NCBI GenBank assembly: GCA_963734365.1
Contig: CAVTGV010000007.1
Coordinates: 124,001 to 188,000, forward strand
DNA from: JACVRW01 sp963734365
Lineage (GTDB): Bacteria > Actinomycetota > Thermoleophilia > Solirubrobacterales > Thermoleophilaceae
Direction of reading: 5' to 3'
Length of the DNA: 64,000 nt
In this document: positions 1 to 8,982 of the stretch, one piece after another
Numbering within the stretch: the first letter of the stretch is position 1
Layout of the letters: each line of letters starts with the position of its first letter
Translations under genes and position numbers: made by a program
Notes under the pieces: model-generated
What the model was told of the DNA's origin: nothing
Databases searched by the model: none
Seen by the model: the letters and a program-made list of their open reading frames with translations, nothing else

Positions 1-111
1 TTCGGCCTCGTGAACGCGACCCACGGCGGCTACCGCTTCCAGCTGATCTACCGCACCAGCATCGGCGGCAACCACTACAACCACGTCCACTTCGGCGTCA
101 GGGACGTCTGA
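1..111 (+). CDS. C-terminal end of a protein of unknown function (partial)
   Basis: The frame is open from the window edge to a TGA and encodes the last 36 residues of a longer protein. The tail contains HYNHVHFGV. An H-x-H near the C-terminus in this setting resembles the metal-binding end of some M15/M23-like cell-wall peptidases, but too little is present to assign a family. The rest of the gene lies outside the window. Coding is supported only by the open frame and this motif. Confidence 0.45.
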   Translation, partial: FGLVNATHGGYRFQLIYRTSIGGNHYNHVHFGVRDV

Positions 112-118
112 AGAAGCT

Positions 119-313
119 TCAGCGCGCGCCGCGCGACCAGTCCCTGATCGTGATGCTCTCGTCCCGGCCGGAGGCGCTGGCCGGGATGAAGGCGCCCGGG
201 GCGCCCCCGTGCGGATCGTGGTAGGGGTGCTCGGCGATTCCGCTGCCGGCCACCGTGAAGTAGCCGTAGATCACGCCGATCAGCATCACGACGCTAAAGA
301 CCAGAATCTCCAT
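119..313 (-). CDS. small single-pass membrane protein, unknown function
   Basis: The 64-residue product starts with MEILVFSVVMLIGVIYGYF, a clear N-terminal transmembrane helix of about 20 residues. A hydrophilic tail follows, rich in His, Gly and Pro (AEHPYHDPHGG) and ending in a basic segment. It would sit in the cytoplasmic membrane with a short soluble tail. It converges on the partial gene to its left with a gap of 7 bases. I do not recognise the family. Its small size makes the call moderate, but the helix-plus-tail layout is typical of a real small gene. Confidence 0.55.
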   Translation of the reverse strand: MEILVFSVVMLIGVIYGYFTVAGSGIAEHPYHDPHGGAPGAFIPASASGRDESITIRDWSRGAR

Positions 314-406
314 GACCCTCCTGCCGATCGTCCGAAAGTGGAGAGACAGCGTCTCGCGAGCGGCCGCGCCCGAGTGTGACGTGGATCACGCTGGCGCGCT
401 CTGGTA

Positions 407-1861
407 CTAGGTGCCGTAGAACGGCGGCCGGCCCCCTGCGCGTTCCACGAGCGTGCCCCTCAGCTCCCGAAGCACCTCTGGATGGCGGCGGGCCACGTTC
501 CTGTTCTCCTCGGGGTCGCGCGCGAGGTCGTACAGCTGCGGGTGGCGCAGCCGGTTGTCGGAGACGTAGGCCCAGCGATCGTTGCGCAGGTAGTGGTTCT
601 CGCCGTAGCCCCCGTAGGCGTAGCGCCGTCGCGGGGGCCTGGCTCCGTCCAGCAGGGCCGAGAGGTCGACGCCGCTCATTCGCTGCGGAACCGGCACGCC
701 GGCCATCGACAGCAGCGTGGGACCGAGGTCGTGCAGCGAGGCGAAGTAGTCGCTCTGCTCACCTGCGCGGCGCCCACGGGGATCGACGAGCACGAACGGG
801 ACGCGTATCAACACCGGGTGGAGCGCCACCGAGATCTTGCCCGTCCAGCCGTTCTCGCCGAGCTGGATCCCGTGATCGGCCACCAGGGCGATCACCGTGT
901 TGCGCTCGAGCCCCAGCTCGTACAGGCGCTCGAGGAAGACGCCCAGCCAGCGGTCGGTCATCGTCACCTCGGCGGCGTACAGGGCGCGCAGCCGGCCGAG
1001 CACGAGGTCGCGGTTGTTCTGGTTGAGCCATTTGCTCACGCGCTTGTAGCGCGGCATGGCGGGCTCGGGACCGCGATAGTCCGGGTCGCCGTACCTACGG
1101 ATGTAATGGCGAGGCGGAGTCCACGGCTCGTGCGGCTCGTAGGTGTCGACCACCAGCGCGAACGGCGGCCGGCCGGCCGCCTGCTCGAGCGCACCCACGC
1201 CCGACCTGAACACCCGCGCGGCGAACGATTGGGTCTCGTCGTGGGCGTAGTGCCCGTTGGCGAGGTACTTGCGCACCCGGTCGCGGATGCCCGGGTTGTC
1301 GATCGCCGGATGCAGCCAGTGCCTGAGCTCGCGCGCGGAGACGCTGGAGGGAGGCCGGCTGACTCCGAGCTCACCGCCGTGGCGCACGAACAGGTCGAAG
1401 CTGCGCCGCAGAGGCTCGTAGGGCTGGGCGAACCCGAGGAACGGGTTGTCGGTCACGTAGCCGGTCCAGTAGCCGGCCGCCCGCAGCCGGCTGGTGAACG
1501 TCTCCTCGACACCATGCAGCGGCGCCCAGCCCGGCGCCCTCGGCAGGCCGCGGTAGTCGTGCCAGCCGCGGAAGGGAAACATCCGGCGGCCGGTGAGCAG
1601 CGAGTTGCGAGCGGGCACCGTGGGCATGGCCTCCGGGAAGGCACGGGTGAAGCGAAGCCCGTCGCGCAGCAGCAGGTCGAGGTTGGGGGTGTGGGCGCGG
1701 TCTCCGTAAGCGTGATCCGCGCGCAGCGAGTCGACCACGATCACCACGATGTTCGGCCCCGCGGCGGCAGGCTGGGCGCCGGCGAGGGCGCGGCCGGCCG
1801 GGCCGAGAGCCACCCCCGCCGCGGCGGCGGACTTCACGAACGCGCGGCGAGTCAAGCTCAC
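407..1861 (-). CDS. secreted sulfatase-fold (alkaline phosphatase superfamily) hydrolase with Thr at the nucleophile position
   Basis: The 484-residue product begins at a GTG directly before LTRRAFVKSAAAAGVALG, a twin-arginine signal, so export by Tat is likely. An upstream in-frame ATG would add 26 residues ahead of the signal and is less likely. The mature part has the sulfatase layout: NIVVIVVDSLRADH (metal-binding Asp) near residue 40, the T-V-P-A-R-N-S-L-L-T-G-R block with Thr81, and VADHGIQLGE late in the domain. True type I sulfatases carry Cys or Ser where Thr81 sits, and formylglycine is made from it. Thr is used by related phosphodiesterases and phosphatases, so the substrate may be a phosphoester. 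It is divergent from the GH79-like gene. Confidence 0.85.
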   Translation of the reverse strand: MSLTRRAFVKSAAAAGVALGPAGRALAGAQPAAAGPNIVVIVVDSLRADHAYGDRAHTPNLDLLLRDGLRFTRAFPEAMPTVPARNSLLTGRRMFPFRGWHDYRGLPRAPGWAPLHGVEETFTSRLRAAGYWTGYVTDNPFLGFAQPYEPLRRSFDLFVRHGGELGVSRPPSSVSARELRHWLHPAIDNPGIRDRVRKYLANGHYAHDETQSFAARVFRSGVGALEQAAGRPPFALVVDTYEPHEPWTPPRHYIRRYGDPDYRGPEPAMPRYKRVSKWLNQNNRDLVLGRLRALYAAEVTMTDRWLGVFLERLYELGLERNTVIALVADHGIQLGENGWTGKISVALHPVLIRVPFVLVDPRGRRAGEQSDYFASLHDLGPTLLSMAGVPVPQRMSGVDLSALLDGARPPRRRYAYGGYGENHYLRNDRWAYVSDNRLRHPQLYDLARDPEENRNVARRHPEVLRELRGTLVERAGGRPPFYGT

Positions 1862-1880
1862 GGCGCGAGTGTATTGCGGT

Positions 1881-1899
1881 GTGACCCGCCATCGGTCAC
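1881..1899. promoter_or_regulatory. inverted repeat in divergent promoter region (candidate operator)
   Basis: GTGACC and GGTCAC form a perfect 6-bp inverted repeat with a 7-base spacer. It lies in the 59-base gap between the two divergently transcribed secreted-enzyme genes. A regulator binding here could control both. There is no direct evidence of function, and a short GC-rich repeat can arise by chance. Confidence 0.25.
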
Positions 1900-1920
1900 C
1901 ATCTCGGTGGACGTGGCCCG

Positions 1921-3738
1921 GTGAAATCTTGGACCGCACTCGCCGTCACGGTGCTGGCGGCCATTGCCCTGCTCACGAGTGGGGAGAGTCGTGCGGCCAC
2001 CGTGACGGTGAGTGTCGACATGTCACCCCCGGGCACCGATGCGCCGCTTGTTCGCAACGACTTCCTCGGCGTGTCGATTCCCTATTACCTCGTGCCGTCG
2101 ATGCTGTCCTATTCGCCTCTCACCGTGGCTGCCCACCGCCGCTTCGCCCTGCCCTGGCCGGCCCCGCCGGCGCCGCGCAACCAGAAGACACTGTCCATGC
2201 TCGCCGCCATGGGGCAAGGGACCCTGCGGGTGGGAGGCACGGCACAGGAGCAGATGTGTTACTTCGACCAGCCACTGAACCGAGGCTGCTCCTTTCGCTC
2301 ACGAATTCGCACGCGCCACTACGCGCTGATCAAGGACTTCCTTCTCGATCTCGAGGCGAGGAACAGGCACTGGAAGGCGATACTCGGAGTGCCGCTGGCT
2401 GACGGGTCGGCCGGTACCCGCAAGACGATTCTCAAGGGGATCAACCTCGGCTTCACCGGCACGGAGTTCCCCGGCGGCGACGTGAGGGGTGACAACCGCA
2501 GATTGATACGGGCCATCGCGGTGGGTCACGAGCCCAACGCCCTCACCCGCCACGACTATCGCGGCCTCCGCACCCACCGGCGCCACAAACGCGGCCGTGG
2601 GGGCAACCGACGCTCCAAGAAGCCACGGCAGCGCGGTCGCTGGGGCAGATTCGCCACCAACCAGCGCTACCGCGTCGCCGCGCGCCGGCTGCTCAACCGC
2701 GGCGCCGACCGCCGCCGTGGCCGGCACTACCGCTGGGCCGGCCGGATCATGGCCGGCCCGGGCCTGCCCACCTACTCCGCCTGGCGACGCCGCCTCGGAG
2801 ACATGATCGAGGCCGGCGGATACCGGTTCGTGACCCAGAGCGTCTACCAGGCTCGGGGTCGCCGCGGCTGCATCGAGGACATGACCAGCTTCCCGCGCAG
2901 CCGGGCTGAGTGCTGGCCCGGGCCGCGCGCCGGCTCCACGGTCGACAAGCGAGCCCGCTTTCTGCTGAACGAAGCGCCGATGCGCCGATTGGCCGGCCTC
3001 GTGAACCACGCGGTCAGGGCGGCTCGCGGCCGCGGTGTGTACGCGGTGGAGTCCAACAGTGTCTCCAAGCGCGGGTCGGTGGGAGTGAGCGACACGATGG
3101 TCAACGCGCTGTGGGGACTCGACTGGATGTTCACCATGGCCAGTCAGGGCGTGCGGGGGGTGAACATCCAGCACGCCGACCGCTGGAACGGCCAGGCCCT
3201 GCTTCGGCCCGGCGGCGACGGATTCGCGCCCTACAACCCGATCGGCCTGTCCGACGGAACCATCGGTCCGCGGCCGCTCTACTACTCCATGGTCCTTTTC
3301 GGGCAGTTGGCCACCGGCACGGCCGTGGGACAGAGCCACTCGCGGATCGAGCCTCTGCGCGGCACCGGAACGGGCTCGCGGCTGCGGGAGGGTGACACCG
3401 TCACGTCCATCAAGGGCTGGCGGGTGAACAGCGCCGGAACCAACACGGTGTTCCTGGTCAACAAGGACGCCGCCGTCACGCCCGCGGGCGACGACGACGT
3501 GGTTCGGCTTGCCCCCACTGTGCCCGCCGCTGACTGCTACGCGATCTGGCTGCGCGGCGGCGAGGGCACGATCAAAAGCAAGAGCGCCGCGCTCGGCAAC
3601 CCGATCTCGAACCGCTGGTCCCAGGTGGACGCCAACGGGAACATCCCCGCGTGGTACTGGCGGCGCATCGAGCCCGAGAACGGGCAGTACGTCATACCCG
3701 TGCGCCGCGGCGACGCCGCGGTGGTCAGGTTCTGGTGA
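1921..3738 (+). CDS. secreted GH79-like glycoside hydrolase with Arg-rich insertion
   Basis: The 605-residue product has a signal peptide (MKSWTALAVTVLAAIALLTSG, GTG start) and a (beta/alpha)8 clan GH-A layout. VGHEPN carries the likely acid/base Glu204. ESNSVSKRGSVGVSDT carries the likely nucleophile Glu377, followed by NALWGLDWMF and RGVNIQHAD. This set matches the beta-glucuronidase/heparanase-like family GH79, which cleaves uronic-acid-containing glycans outside the cell. Between the two catalytic blocks lies an unusual stretch of about 60 residues dominated by Arg, Lys and Gly (roughly residues 215-275). A beta-sandwich C-terminal domain ends the protein. The exact substrate cannot be read from sequence. 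Confidence 0.75.
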   Translation: MKSWTALAVTVLAAIALLTSGESRAATVTVSVDMSPPGTDAPLVRNDFLGVSIPYYLVPSMLSYSPLTVAAHRRFALPWPAPPAPRNQKTLSMLAAMGQGTLRVGGTAQEQMCYFDQPLNRGCSFRSRIRTRHYALIKDFLLDLEARNRHWKAILGVPLADGSAGTRKTILKGINLGFTGTEFPGGDVRGDNRRLIRAIAVGHEPNALTRHDYRGLRTHRRHKRGRGGNRRSKKPRQRGRWGRFATNQRYRVAARRLLNRGADRRRGRHYRWAGRIMAGPGLPTYSAWRRRLGDMIEAGGYRFVTQSVYQARGRRGCIEDMTSFPRSRAECWPGPRAGSTVDKRARFLLNEAPMRRLAGLVNHAVRAARGRGVYAVESNSVSKRGSVGVSDTMVNALWGLDWMFTMASQGVRGVNIQHADRWNGQALLRPGGDGFAPYNPIGLSDGTIGPRPLYYSMVLFGQLATGTAVGQSHSRIEPLRGTGTGSRLREGDTVTSIKGWRVNSAGTNTVFLVNKDAAVTPAGDDDVVRLAPTVPAADCYAIWLRGGEGTIKSKSAALGNPISNRWSQVDANGNIPAWYWRRIEPENGQYVIPVRRGDAAVVRFW

Positions 3739-3903
3739 TCAGCTGGACTCGTCGGGCTCGTCGCCCAAGCGCCGCTGAGCCTCGCGGACCGCGTCTTCGT
3801 CCGGAGCGTCTTCCTCCCGCTCCTGATCGGGCGCCCGCTCCTCGTTGTCTTCCACGCGCTCGCGCTGCTCGTGAAAGCGCCGCAGCTCGTTGTCCGACCT
3901 CAT
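3739..3903 (-). CDS. small acidic/charged protein coupled to transaldolase
   Basis: The 54-residue product (MRSDNELRRFHEQRERVEDN..., ending GDEPDESS) is almost entirely charged, with no hydrophobic core, and is probably disordered. Its ATG overlaps the transaldolase TGA as ATGA, so translation is very likely coupled. A longer in-frame reading starting inside the transaldolase gene is an antisense-like frame artefact and was not used. Function is unknown. Confidence 0.55.
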   Translation of the reverse strand: MRSDNELRRFHEQRERVEDNEERAPDQEREEDAPDEDAVREAQRRLGDEPDESS

Positions 3904-5021
3904 CGCTGCGCGGCGGACGCGAGCTCCTGGCTCTTGCGCTCGAGGGTCTCGAGCAGCGAGTCGTAGGACTCGCCGAACGCCGCGACGCCCTCGTCGACCA
4001 GCTCGCTCAGGACGATGCTGTCCACGTCCACCCCCGCTTCGCGGATCTCCCGCATGACCGCGTGCTCGGCCTCGACGTCGCGGTCGACCGTGCGTTCGGC
4101 AATGGCGTGGTCGCGGGAGGCCTCGATCGTGGCGTCGGGCATCGTGTTGACCGTGTCGGGGCCGATCAGCCCGTCCACGTAGAGCGTGTCGGGATAGTCC
4201 GGGTTCTTGGTGGACGTGGAGGCCCACAGCGGTCGCTGCACGTGCGCCCCCGCGCGCGCCAGCCGCTGCCAGCGCTCACCGGAGAAGATCCGCTGGAAGG
4301 ACTCGTAGGCGATCTTCGCGTTCGCCACAGCCGCTCGGCCGCGAAGCTCCTCGTGACCCGCCTCCTCGAGGGCCGCGTCGACCTTGGTGTCCACGCGGGA
4401 TACGAAGAAGCTCGCCACCGAGGCCGAGCCCTCGATGGACTTGCCGGCATCGAGGCGCCGCTCCAGCCCGGACACATACGCGTTGGCGATCTCCTCGTAG
4501 CGCGAGACCGCGAACAGAAGCGTCACGTTCACGTTCAGCCCCGCGGCCGTGAGCTCCTCCAGGGTGGGCACGCCGGCCTCGGTGCCCGGCACCTTGATGA
4601 AGACGTTGGGTCGGTCGATGGCCTCGCGGTGGTGGTGAGCGGCCTCTATCGAGCCCTCCGTGTCGTGAGCCAGCGCGGCCGGGAGCTCGAAGGACACGAA
4701 GCCGTCCTGGCCCTCGGTGCGGTCGTAGATCGGCCGCAACAGATCGGCGGCGTCGCGCACGTCACGGTAGGCCACGCGCTCGAACAGCTGCTGCGAATCG
4801 CTGGCCTCGTCGAGCTCCTCGCGGATGGCGTCGTCGTAAAGATCGGAGTGTCCCATCCCCTTCTCGAAAATCGTGGGATTGGACGTGACGCCGGAGATGC
4901 CGTCGTCATCGATCAGCGCACTCAGCTGGCCCTCGTCGAGCAGCTCGCGGTTGAGGTTGTCGATCCAGATCGACTGGCCCAGGGCCTCGATCTGGATGAG
5001 CCGGTTTGAAGAACGGTCCAT
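3900..5021 (-). CDS. tal: transaldolase
   Basis: The 373-residue enzyme has the length of mycobacterial transaldolases. It transfers a dihydroxyacetone unit between sugar phosphates in the non-oxidative pentose phosphate pathway. Visible blocks are SIWIDNLNRELL near the N-terminus, GVTSNPTIF, NVFIKVPGTEAG with the Schiff-base Lys, NVNVTLLFAVSRYEEI, and SVASFFVSRVDTKVD. I chose the ATG of MDRSSNRLIQIEALGQSIW; the longer frame adds about 128 residues with no homology that overlap the divergent regulator gene. It shares ATGA with a small acidic gene downstream. Confidence 0.93.
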   Translation of the reverse strand: MDRSSNRLIQIEALGQSIWIDNLNRELLDEGQLSALIDDDGISGVTSNPTIFEKGMGHSDLYDDAIREELDEASDSQQLFERVAYRDVRDAADLLRPIYDRTEGQDGFVSFELPAALAHDTEGSIEAAHHHREAIDRPNVFIKVPGTEAGVPTLEELTAAGLNVNVTLLFAVSRYEEIANAYVSGLERRLDAGKSIEGSASVASFFVSRVDTKVDAALEEAGHEELRGRAAVANAKIAYESFQRIFSGERWQRLARAGAHVQRPLWASTSTKNPDYPDTLYVDGLIGPDTVNTMPDATIEASRDHAIAERTVDRDVEAEHAVMREIREAGVDVDSIVLSELVDEGVAAFGESYDSLLETLERKSQELASAAQR

Positions 5022-5142
5022 ACCCTGAAGATACCCGGGTGGCGAGGGCCGAACCTGGGCCCGGCCCTCGCGGGCCGCCATTGGCCCGGCGGGCGAGGCT
5101 GCGGTACGTTCGCCATTGAGGCAGCGCAGTCCCTCACTCGTA

Positions 5143-8100
5143 ATGGACTTCCGCATACTTGGCCCGTTGGACGCCCTCCACGAGGGTCGCGAGGTGGCGC
5201 TCGGGGGCAGCAAGCAGCGCGCGCTGCTGGCGCTGCTGCTGCTGCACGCGAACGAGGTGGTGAGCACCGACCGGCTGATCGACGAGCTCTGGGGCGAGAG
5301 CCCACCGGCTGCGGCCGCCAAGAGCGTGCAGGTACAGGTGTCGCGTCTGCGCAAGGCCCTTGCGGCCGCGACGGGCGGTGCGCTCGACGAGCACGTGGTC
5401 ACCCGCGAGCGTGGCTACGAGCTGCAGGTCCCACCAGAGCAGCTCGACTCTCGCCGCTTCGAGCGCCTGTCCGCCGAGGGGAGCGCCGAGCTCGCGGCCG
5501 GCCGGCCGCGGCAGGCCGCGGCCACCCTCGGGGAGGCGCTGGCGCTGTGGCGCGGTCCCTGCCTCGCGGATTTCGCCTACGAGGCGTTCGCCCAGAGCGA
5601 GATCGCGCGTCTGGACGAGCTGCGCGTCGGGACGCAGGAGCTGCTGATCGAGGCGAGGCTGGCACTCGGCGGCCATGCCGAGGTGGTGGGTCTGCTCGAG
5701 GCGCTGATCGGCGAGCATCCGTACCGCGAGCGCCTGCGCGCGCAGTTGATGCTCGCGCTCTACCGCTCGGAGCGCCAGGCCGATGCGCTGCAGGCCTACC
5801 AGGAGGCGCGCATCAAGCTGGTGGAGGAGCTGGGAATCGAGCCTGGGGAGCGCTTGCGCGAGCTGGAGCGGGCGATCCTCGCGCAGGATCCGGCACTGTC
5901 TCTCCCGGCGGCCGAGAGCGAACCCGAGCCGATCCCCGAGACGGCTGCGCCGGAGACGGTCCCGGCGCAGAGCGAGGCGCCGCGGCAGGTGCGGAGGCTC
6001 GTGAGCATCGTGTTCGCCGACCTCGTCGGGTCCACCGGCCTCGGCGAGCGGCTCGACCCCGAGTCGATGCACGACCTGCTCGACCGCTATTCCGATGCCT
6101 GCAGCGCGGTGATCGAGCGGCACGGGGGCACGGTGGAGGGCTTCATCGGTGACGCCGTGGTCGGGGTCTTCGGCATGACGGAGCTGCACGAGGACGACGC
6201 GCTCCGTGCCGTGCGCGCGGCCGTGGAGCTGCGCGAGGCTGGGGCGGCCCTGAGCGCCGAGCTCGAGCGCGAGCGCGGCGTGCCGATCGCGATGAAGCTC
6301 GCTGTCGAATCGGGCGAGGTGTTCGTGAGCGCCGGCGCGCGCCGTACGTCCTTCGCGGCCGGGGACGCCTTCAACGTGGCCTCCCGGCTCGAGGGCAACG
6401 CGGCCGACGGCGAGATTCTGCTCGGCGAGAACGCCTATCGGCTGGTCCGCGACGCCGTGCAGGCGGAGCGACTCGAGCCCCTGGCCCTCCGCGGCCGGTC
6501 CGCCAAGGTGCAGGCCTGGCGGCTGATCGAGCTCCAGGCCGACCACCCGGGCCGGCTCCCGTCGCCGGGGATCCCCTTCGTCGGTCGCGAGCGCGAGCTC
6601 GAGGATCTCCGGGCGGCCTTCGCCCGCGCGGGCGAAGGACGAGATTGCCGCGCGGTGACCGTGGTCGGCGCGCCGGGTCTCGGCAAGTCGCGTCTGGTGC
6701 AGGAGCTCGTGTCCGAGGTCGGCGAGCGGGCCACCGTCCTGGTGGGCCGCTGTCCCTCCTACGGCGACGGCGTGACCTACCGGCCGCTGGCCGAGATCGT
6801 CCGTCAGATCGCAGGCAGTGAGCCGAGGGCTCGAATCGAGGAGCTAGTGGGCGCCGATGAGCGCGTGGCGGGACTGGTGCTGAGCGCGATCGGCCTGTCC
6901 GAGGCTCCCGCCCAGGCCGAGGAGACCTTCTGGGCCGTGCGCAGCCTGCTCGAGCGCCTGGCCGGGGAGCTGCCACTCGTGGTGGTCGTGGAGGACGTGC
7001 ACTGGGCCGAGCCCACGCTGCTGGACCTGCTCGACTATCTGGTGGCCTTCTCGAGCGGGCATCCGATCCTTCTCATCTGCCTCGCCCGTCCCGAGTTCCT
7101 GGAGATGCGGCCGGGCTGGGTCGCGCCGCTACCCAACCGGTCGCTGGTGCTGCTCGAAGCGCTCTCGGAGCGCGAGGCGCGTGAGCTCGTCGAGGCCGCC
7201 GGCGCCGGCGGCCTGAAGACGGACTCCGCCGCCGGCATCGTCGAGATGGCCGAGGGCAATCCGCTCTTTCTCGAGCAGCTCGTGGCGGTGGGAGCGGAGA
7301 ACGGCGACTCCGCGTTGCCCTCGAGCATCCAGGCCGTGCTCGCCGCCCGCATCGATCACCTCGAGCCCGGTGCGCGCACCGCGCTCGAGTACGGATCCGT
7401 TCAGGGTCAGGCCTTCTACGTCAACGCGGTGGCCGAGCTGCTCCCCGAAGAGGAGCGAGCCGCGATCGCCACTCACCTGGTGTCGCTGGTCCAGCGACAG
7501 CTGATCCAGGCCGACCGCTCCGATCTCCCCGGCCAGGACGCATTCCGCTTCGCCCACGGACTGATTCGAGAGACCGCGTACCAGGGCCTGCCCAAGCAGC
7601 AGCGGGCCGAGATGCACGAGCACCTGGCGCGCTGGCTCGAGGCCTGGCCGGACGCGCAGGACGAGACCGTGGGCCACCACCTGGGCGAAGCCCATCGCCT
7701 GCTCACGGAGCTCGGCCACTCCGGCGAGCGCGAGCGCTCACTGGCCGCGGCGGCGGCGACGCGGCTCTCCGCGGCGGCCGAGAGCGCCCTCCTGCGCGGC
7801 GATCCTCCGGCGGGGGCACGACTGCTCGAGCGGGCCGAGTGGCTGCTCCGGTCCGACGAAGCCGCGCGCACCGAGCTGCTGCCCGCCCTCGGAGCGACGC
7901 TGTTCGAAGCGGGCCGGATGGACGACGCCACGCGCGTTCTCGATCAGGCCATCGCGGAGGCGCCCCGGCCGAACCTGCGGGCCCGCGCCCAGGTGGAGCG
8001 CGAGCTGGTGCGCCTGGAGACCGAGACGAGCGTCGGCACCGAGCAGGCCCGCGATGTCGCCGCCGCCGTGATGCCCGTCCTCGACCGCGAGGCCGACGAG

Positions 8101-8982
8101 TACGGACAGAGCAGGGCCTGGTTGCTGCGCGGCCAGCTCGACTGGGGCAGCGGCCAGGTGGAGAGCGCCGACGCCGCCTTCCGCGAGGCGGCCGAGTGTG
8201 CACGCCGCGCGGGCGACGAGCGGCAGCTGTTCGAGGTGATCGGCTGGCGCGCGCTGGCGGCCGCGCTGGGTCCAACCCCGGTCGACGACGCCATCGCCCG
8301 CTGCGAGGAGCTCCGCGAGCTGGCGCGTGCCAGCCCGTTCGCTACGGCCTCGACGATCAACCCGCTGGCCTATCTGCACGCCATGAAGGGCGACTTCGAG
8401 ATCGCCGACCGCCTGCTCGGCCAGGCAGGCGAGATCCTCCGCGAGCTCGGCGGCATGGGTTCGGGTGTTTCGCACCTCGAGGCCTGGGCCAGGCTGCTCA
8501 CCGGGGAGCCGGCGCTGGCCGAGGCGTCGCTGCGCGCCGACGTGGAGACGCTCTCCTCGATGAGCGAGGGCGGCACGCTCGCCACCACCTCCGCACTGCT
8601 CGCTCAGGCCGTGTACGCCCAGGGGCGCATGGACGAAGCCGGCGAGCTGTGCCGCGTGGCCGACAGGCTCGCCGCCGCCGACGACACGATGACGCACATG
8701 GTCCGCCGCGGCGTGGAGGCGAAGATCCTCGCCCGCGCAGGGGGCTGCGAGGAGGCCGAGGCGCTCGCTCGCGAGGCGGTCGCGCTGGGAGAGCCCACCG
8801 ACTTGCTGTCACACCGCGGTGATGCGATGCTCGATCTCGGTGACGTGCTTCGGATCTGTGAACGTGAGGAGGAGTCGGAGCGCGCGATCGAGGACGGCCT
8901 CGCCGAGTACGAGCGCAAGGGCAACGCCGTCGCGGCCGCTCAGGCGCGGTCGCTGCTCGATGATCGACTAGGAGGCGAGTAG
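5143..8982 (+). CDS. SARP-type transcriptional regulator fused to class III cyclase-like domain, AAA ATPase and TPR region
   Basis: The 1279-residue protein has in order: an OmpR-like winged helix (about 1-95), a BTAD helical domain (about 96-245), a class III nucleotide cyclase-like domain (about 285-450; FADLVGST and GDAVVGVFG give the two metal Asp, NVASRLEGNA keeps the Asn and Arg), a P-loop ATPase (VVGAPGLGKSRL near 506, VVVVEDVHWAE near 613), and a long Ala/Leu/Glu-rich TPR-like C-terminus. The adenine-selecting Lys expected before IGD is Gly (EGFIGD), so cyclase activity or ATP preference is doubtful. I chose the ATG at MDFRILGPL, standard for SARP proteins; a TTG lies 27 bases upstream. 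It is divergent from transaldolase. Confidence 0.88.
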   Translation: MDFRILGPLDALHEGREVALGGSKQRALLALLLLHANEVVSTDRLIDELWGESPPAAAAKSVQVQVSRLRKALAAATGGALDEHVVTRERGYELQVPPEQLDSRRFERLSAEGSAELAAGRPRQAAATLGEALALWRGPCLADFAYEAFAQSEIARLDELRVGTQELLIEARLALGGHAEVVGLLEALIGEHPYRERLRAQLMLALYRSERQADALQAYQEARIKLVEELGIEPGERLRELERAILAQDPALSLPAAESEPEPIPETAAPETVPAQSEAPRQVRRLVSIVFADLVGSTGLGERLDPESMHDLLDRYSDACSAVIERHGGTVEGFIGDAVVGVFGMTELHEDDALRAVRAAVELREAGAALSAELERERGVPIAMKLAVESGEVFVSAGARRTSFAAGDAFNVASRLEGNAADGEILLGENAYRLVRDAVQAERLEPLALRGRSAKVQAWRLIELQADHPGRLPSPGIPFVGRERELEDLRAAFARAGEGRDCRAVTVVGAPGLGKSRLVQELVSEVGERATVLVGRCPSYGDGVTYRPLAEIVRQIAGSEPRARIEELVGADERVAGLVLSAIGLSEAPAQAEETFWAVRSLLERLAGELPLVVVVEDVHWAEPTLLDLLDYLVAFSSGHPILLICLARPEFLEMRPGWVAPLPNRSLVLLEALSEREARELVEAAGAGGLKTDSAAGIVEMAEGNPLFLEQLVAVGAENGDSALPSSIQAVLAARIDHLEPGARTALEYGSVQGQAFYVNAVAELLPEEERAAIATHLVSLVQRQLIQADRSDLPGQDAFRFAHGLIRETAYQGLPKQQRAEMHEHLARWLEAWPDAQDETVGHHLGEAHRLLTELGHSGERERSLAAAAATRLSAAAESALLRGDPPAGARLLERAEWLLRSDEAARTELLPALGATLFEAGRMDDATRVLDQAIAEAPRPNLRARAQVERELVRLETETSVGTEQARDVAAAVMPVLDREADEYGQSRAWLLRGQLDWGSGQVESADAAFREAAECARRAGDERQLFEVIGWRALAAALGPTPVDDAIARCEELRELARASPFATASTINPLAYLHAMKGDFEIADRLLGQAGEILRELGGMGSGVSHLEAWARLLTGEPALAEASLRADVETLSSMSEGGTLATTSALLAQAVYAQGRMDEAGELCRVADRLAAADDTMTHMVRRGVEAKILARAGGCEEAEALAREAVALGEPTDLLSHRGDAMLDLGDVLRICEREEESERAIEDGLAEYERKGNAVAAAQARSLLDDRLGGE

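Noticed and set aside
482..1924. Long open frame on the + strand opposite the sulfatase-fold gene
   Set aside because: It has no recognisable motif and mirrors the codon pattern of the real gene on the other strand; GC-rich DNA leaves antisense frames open.
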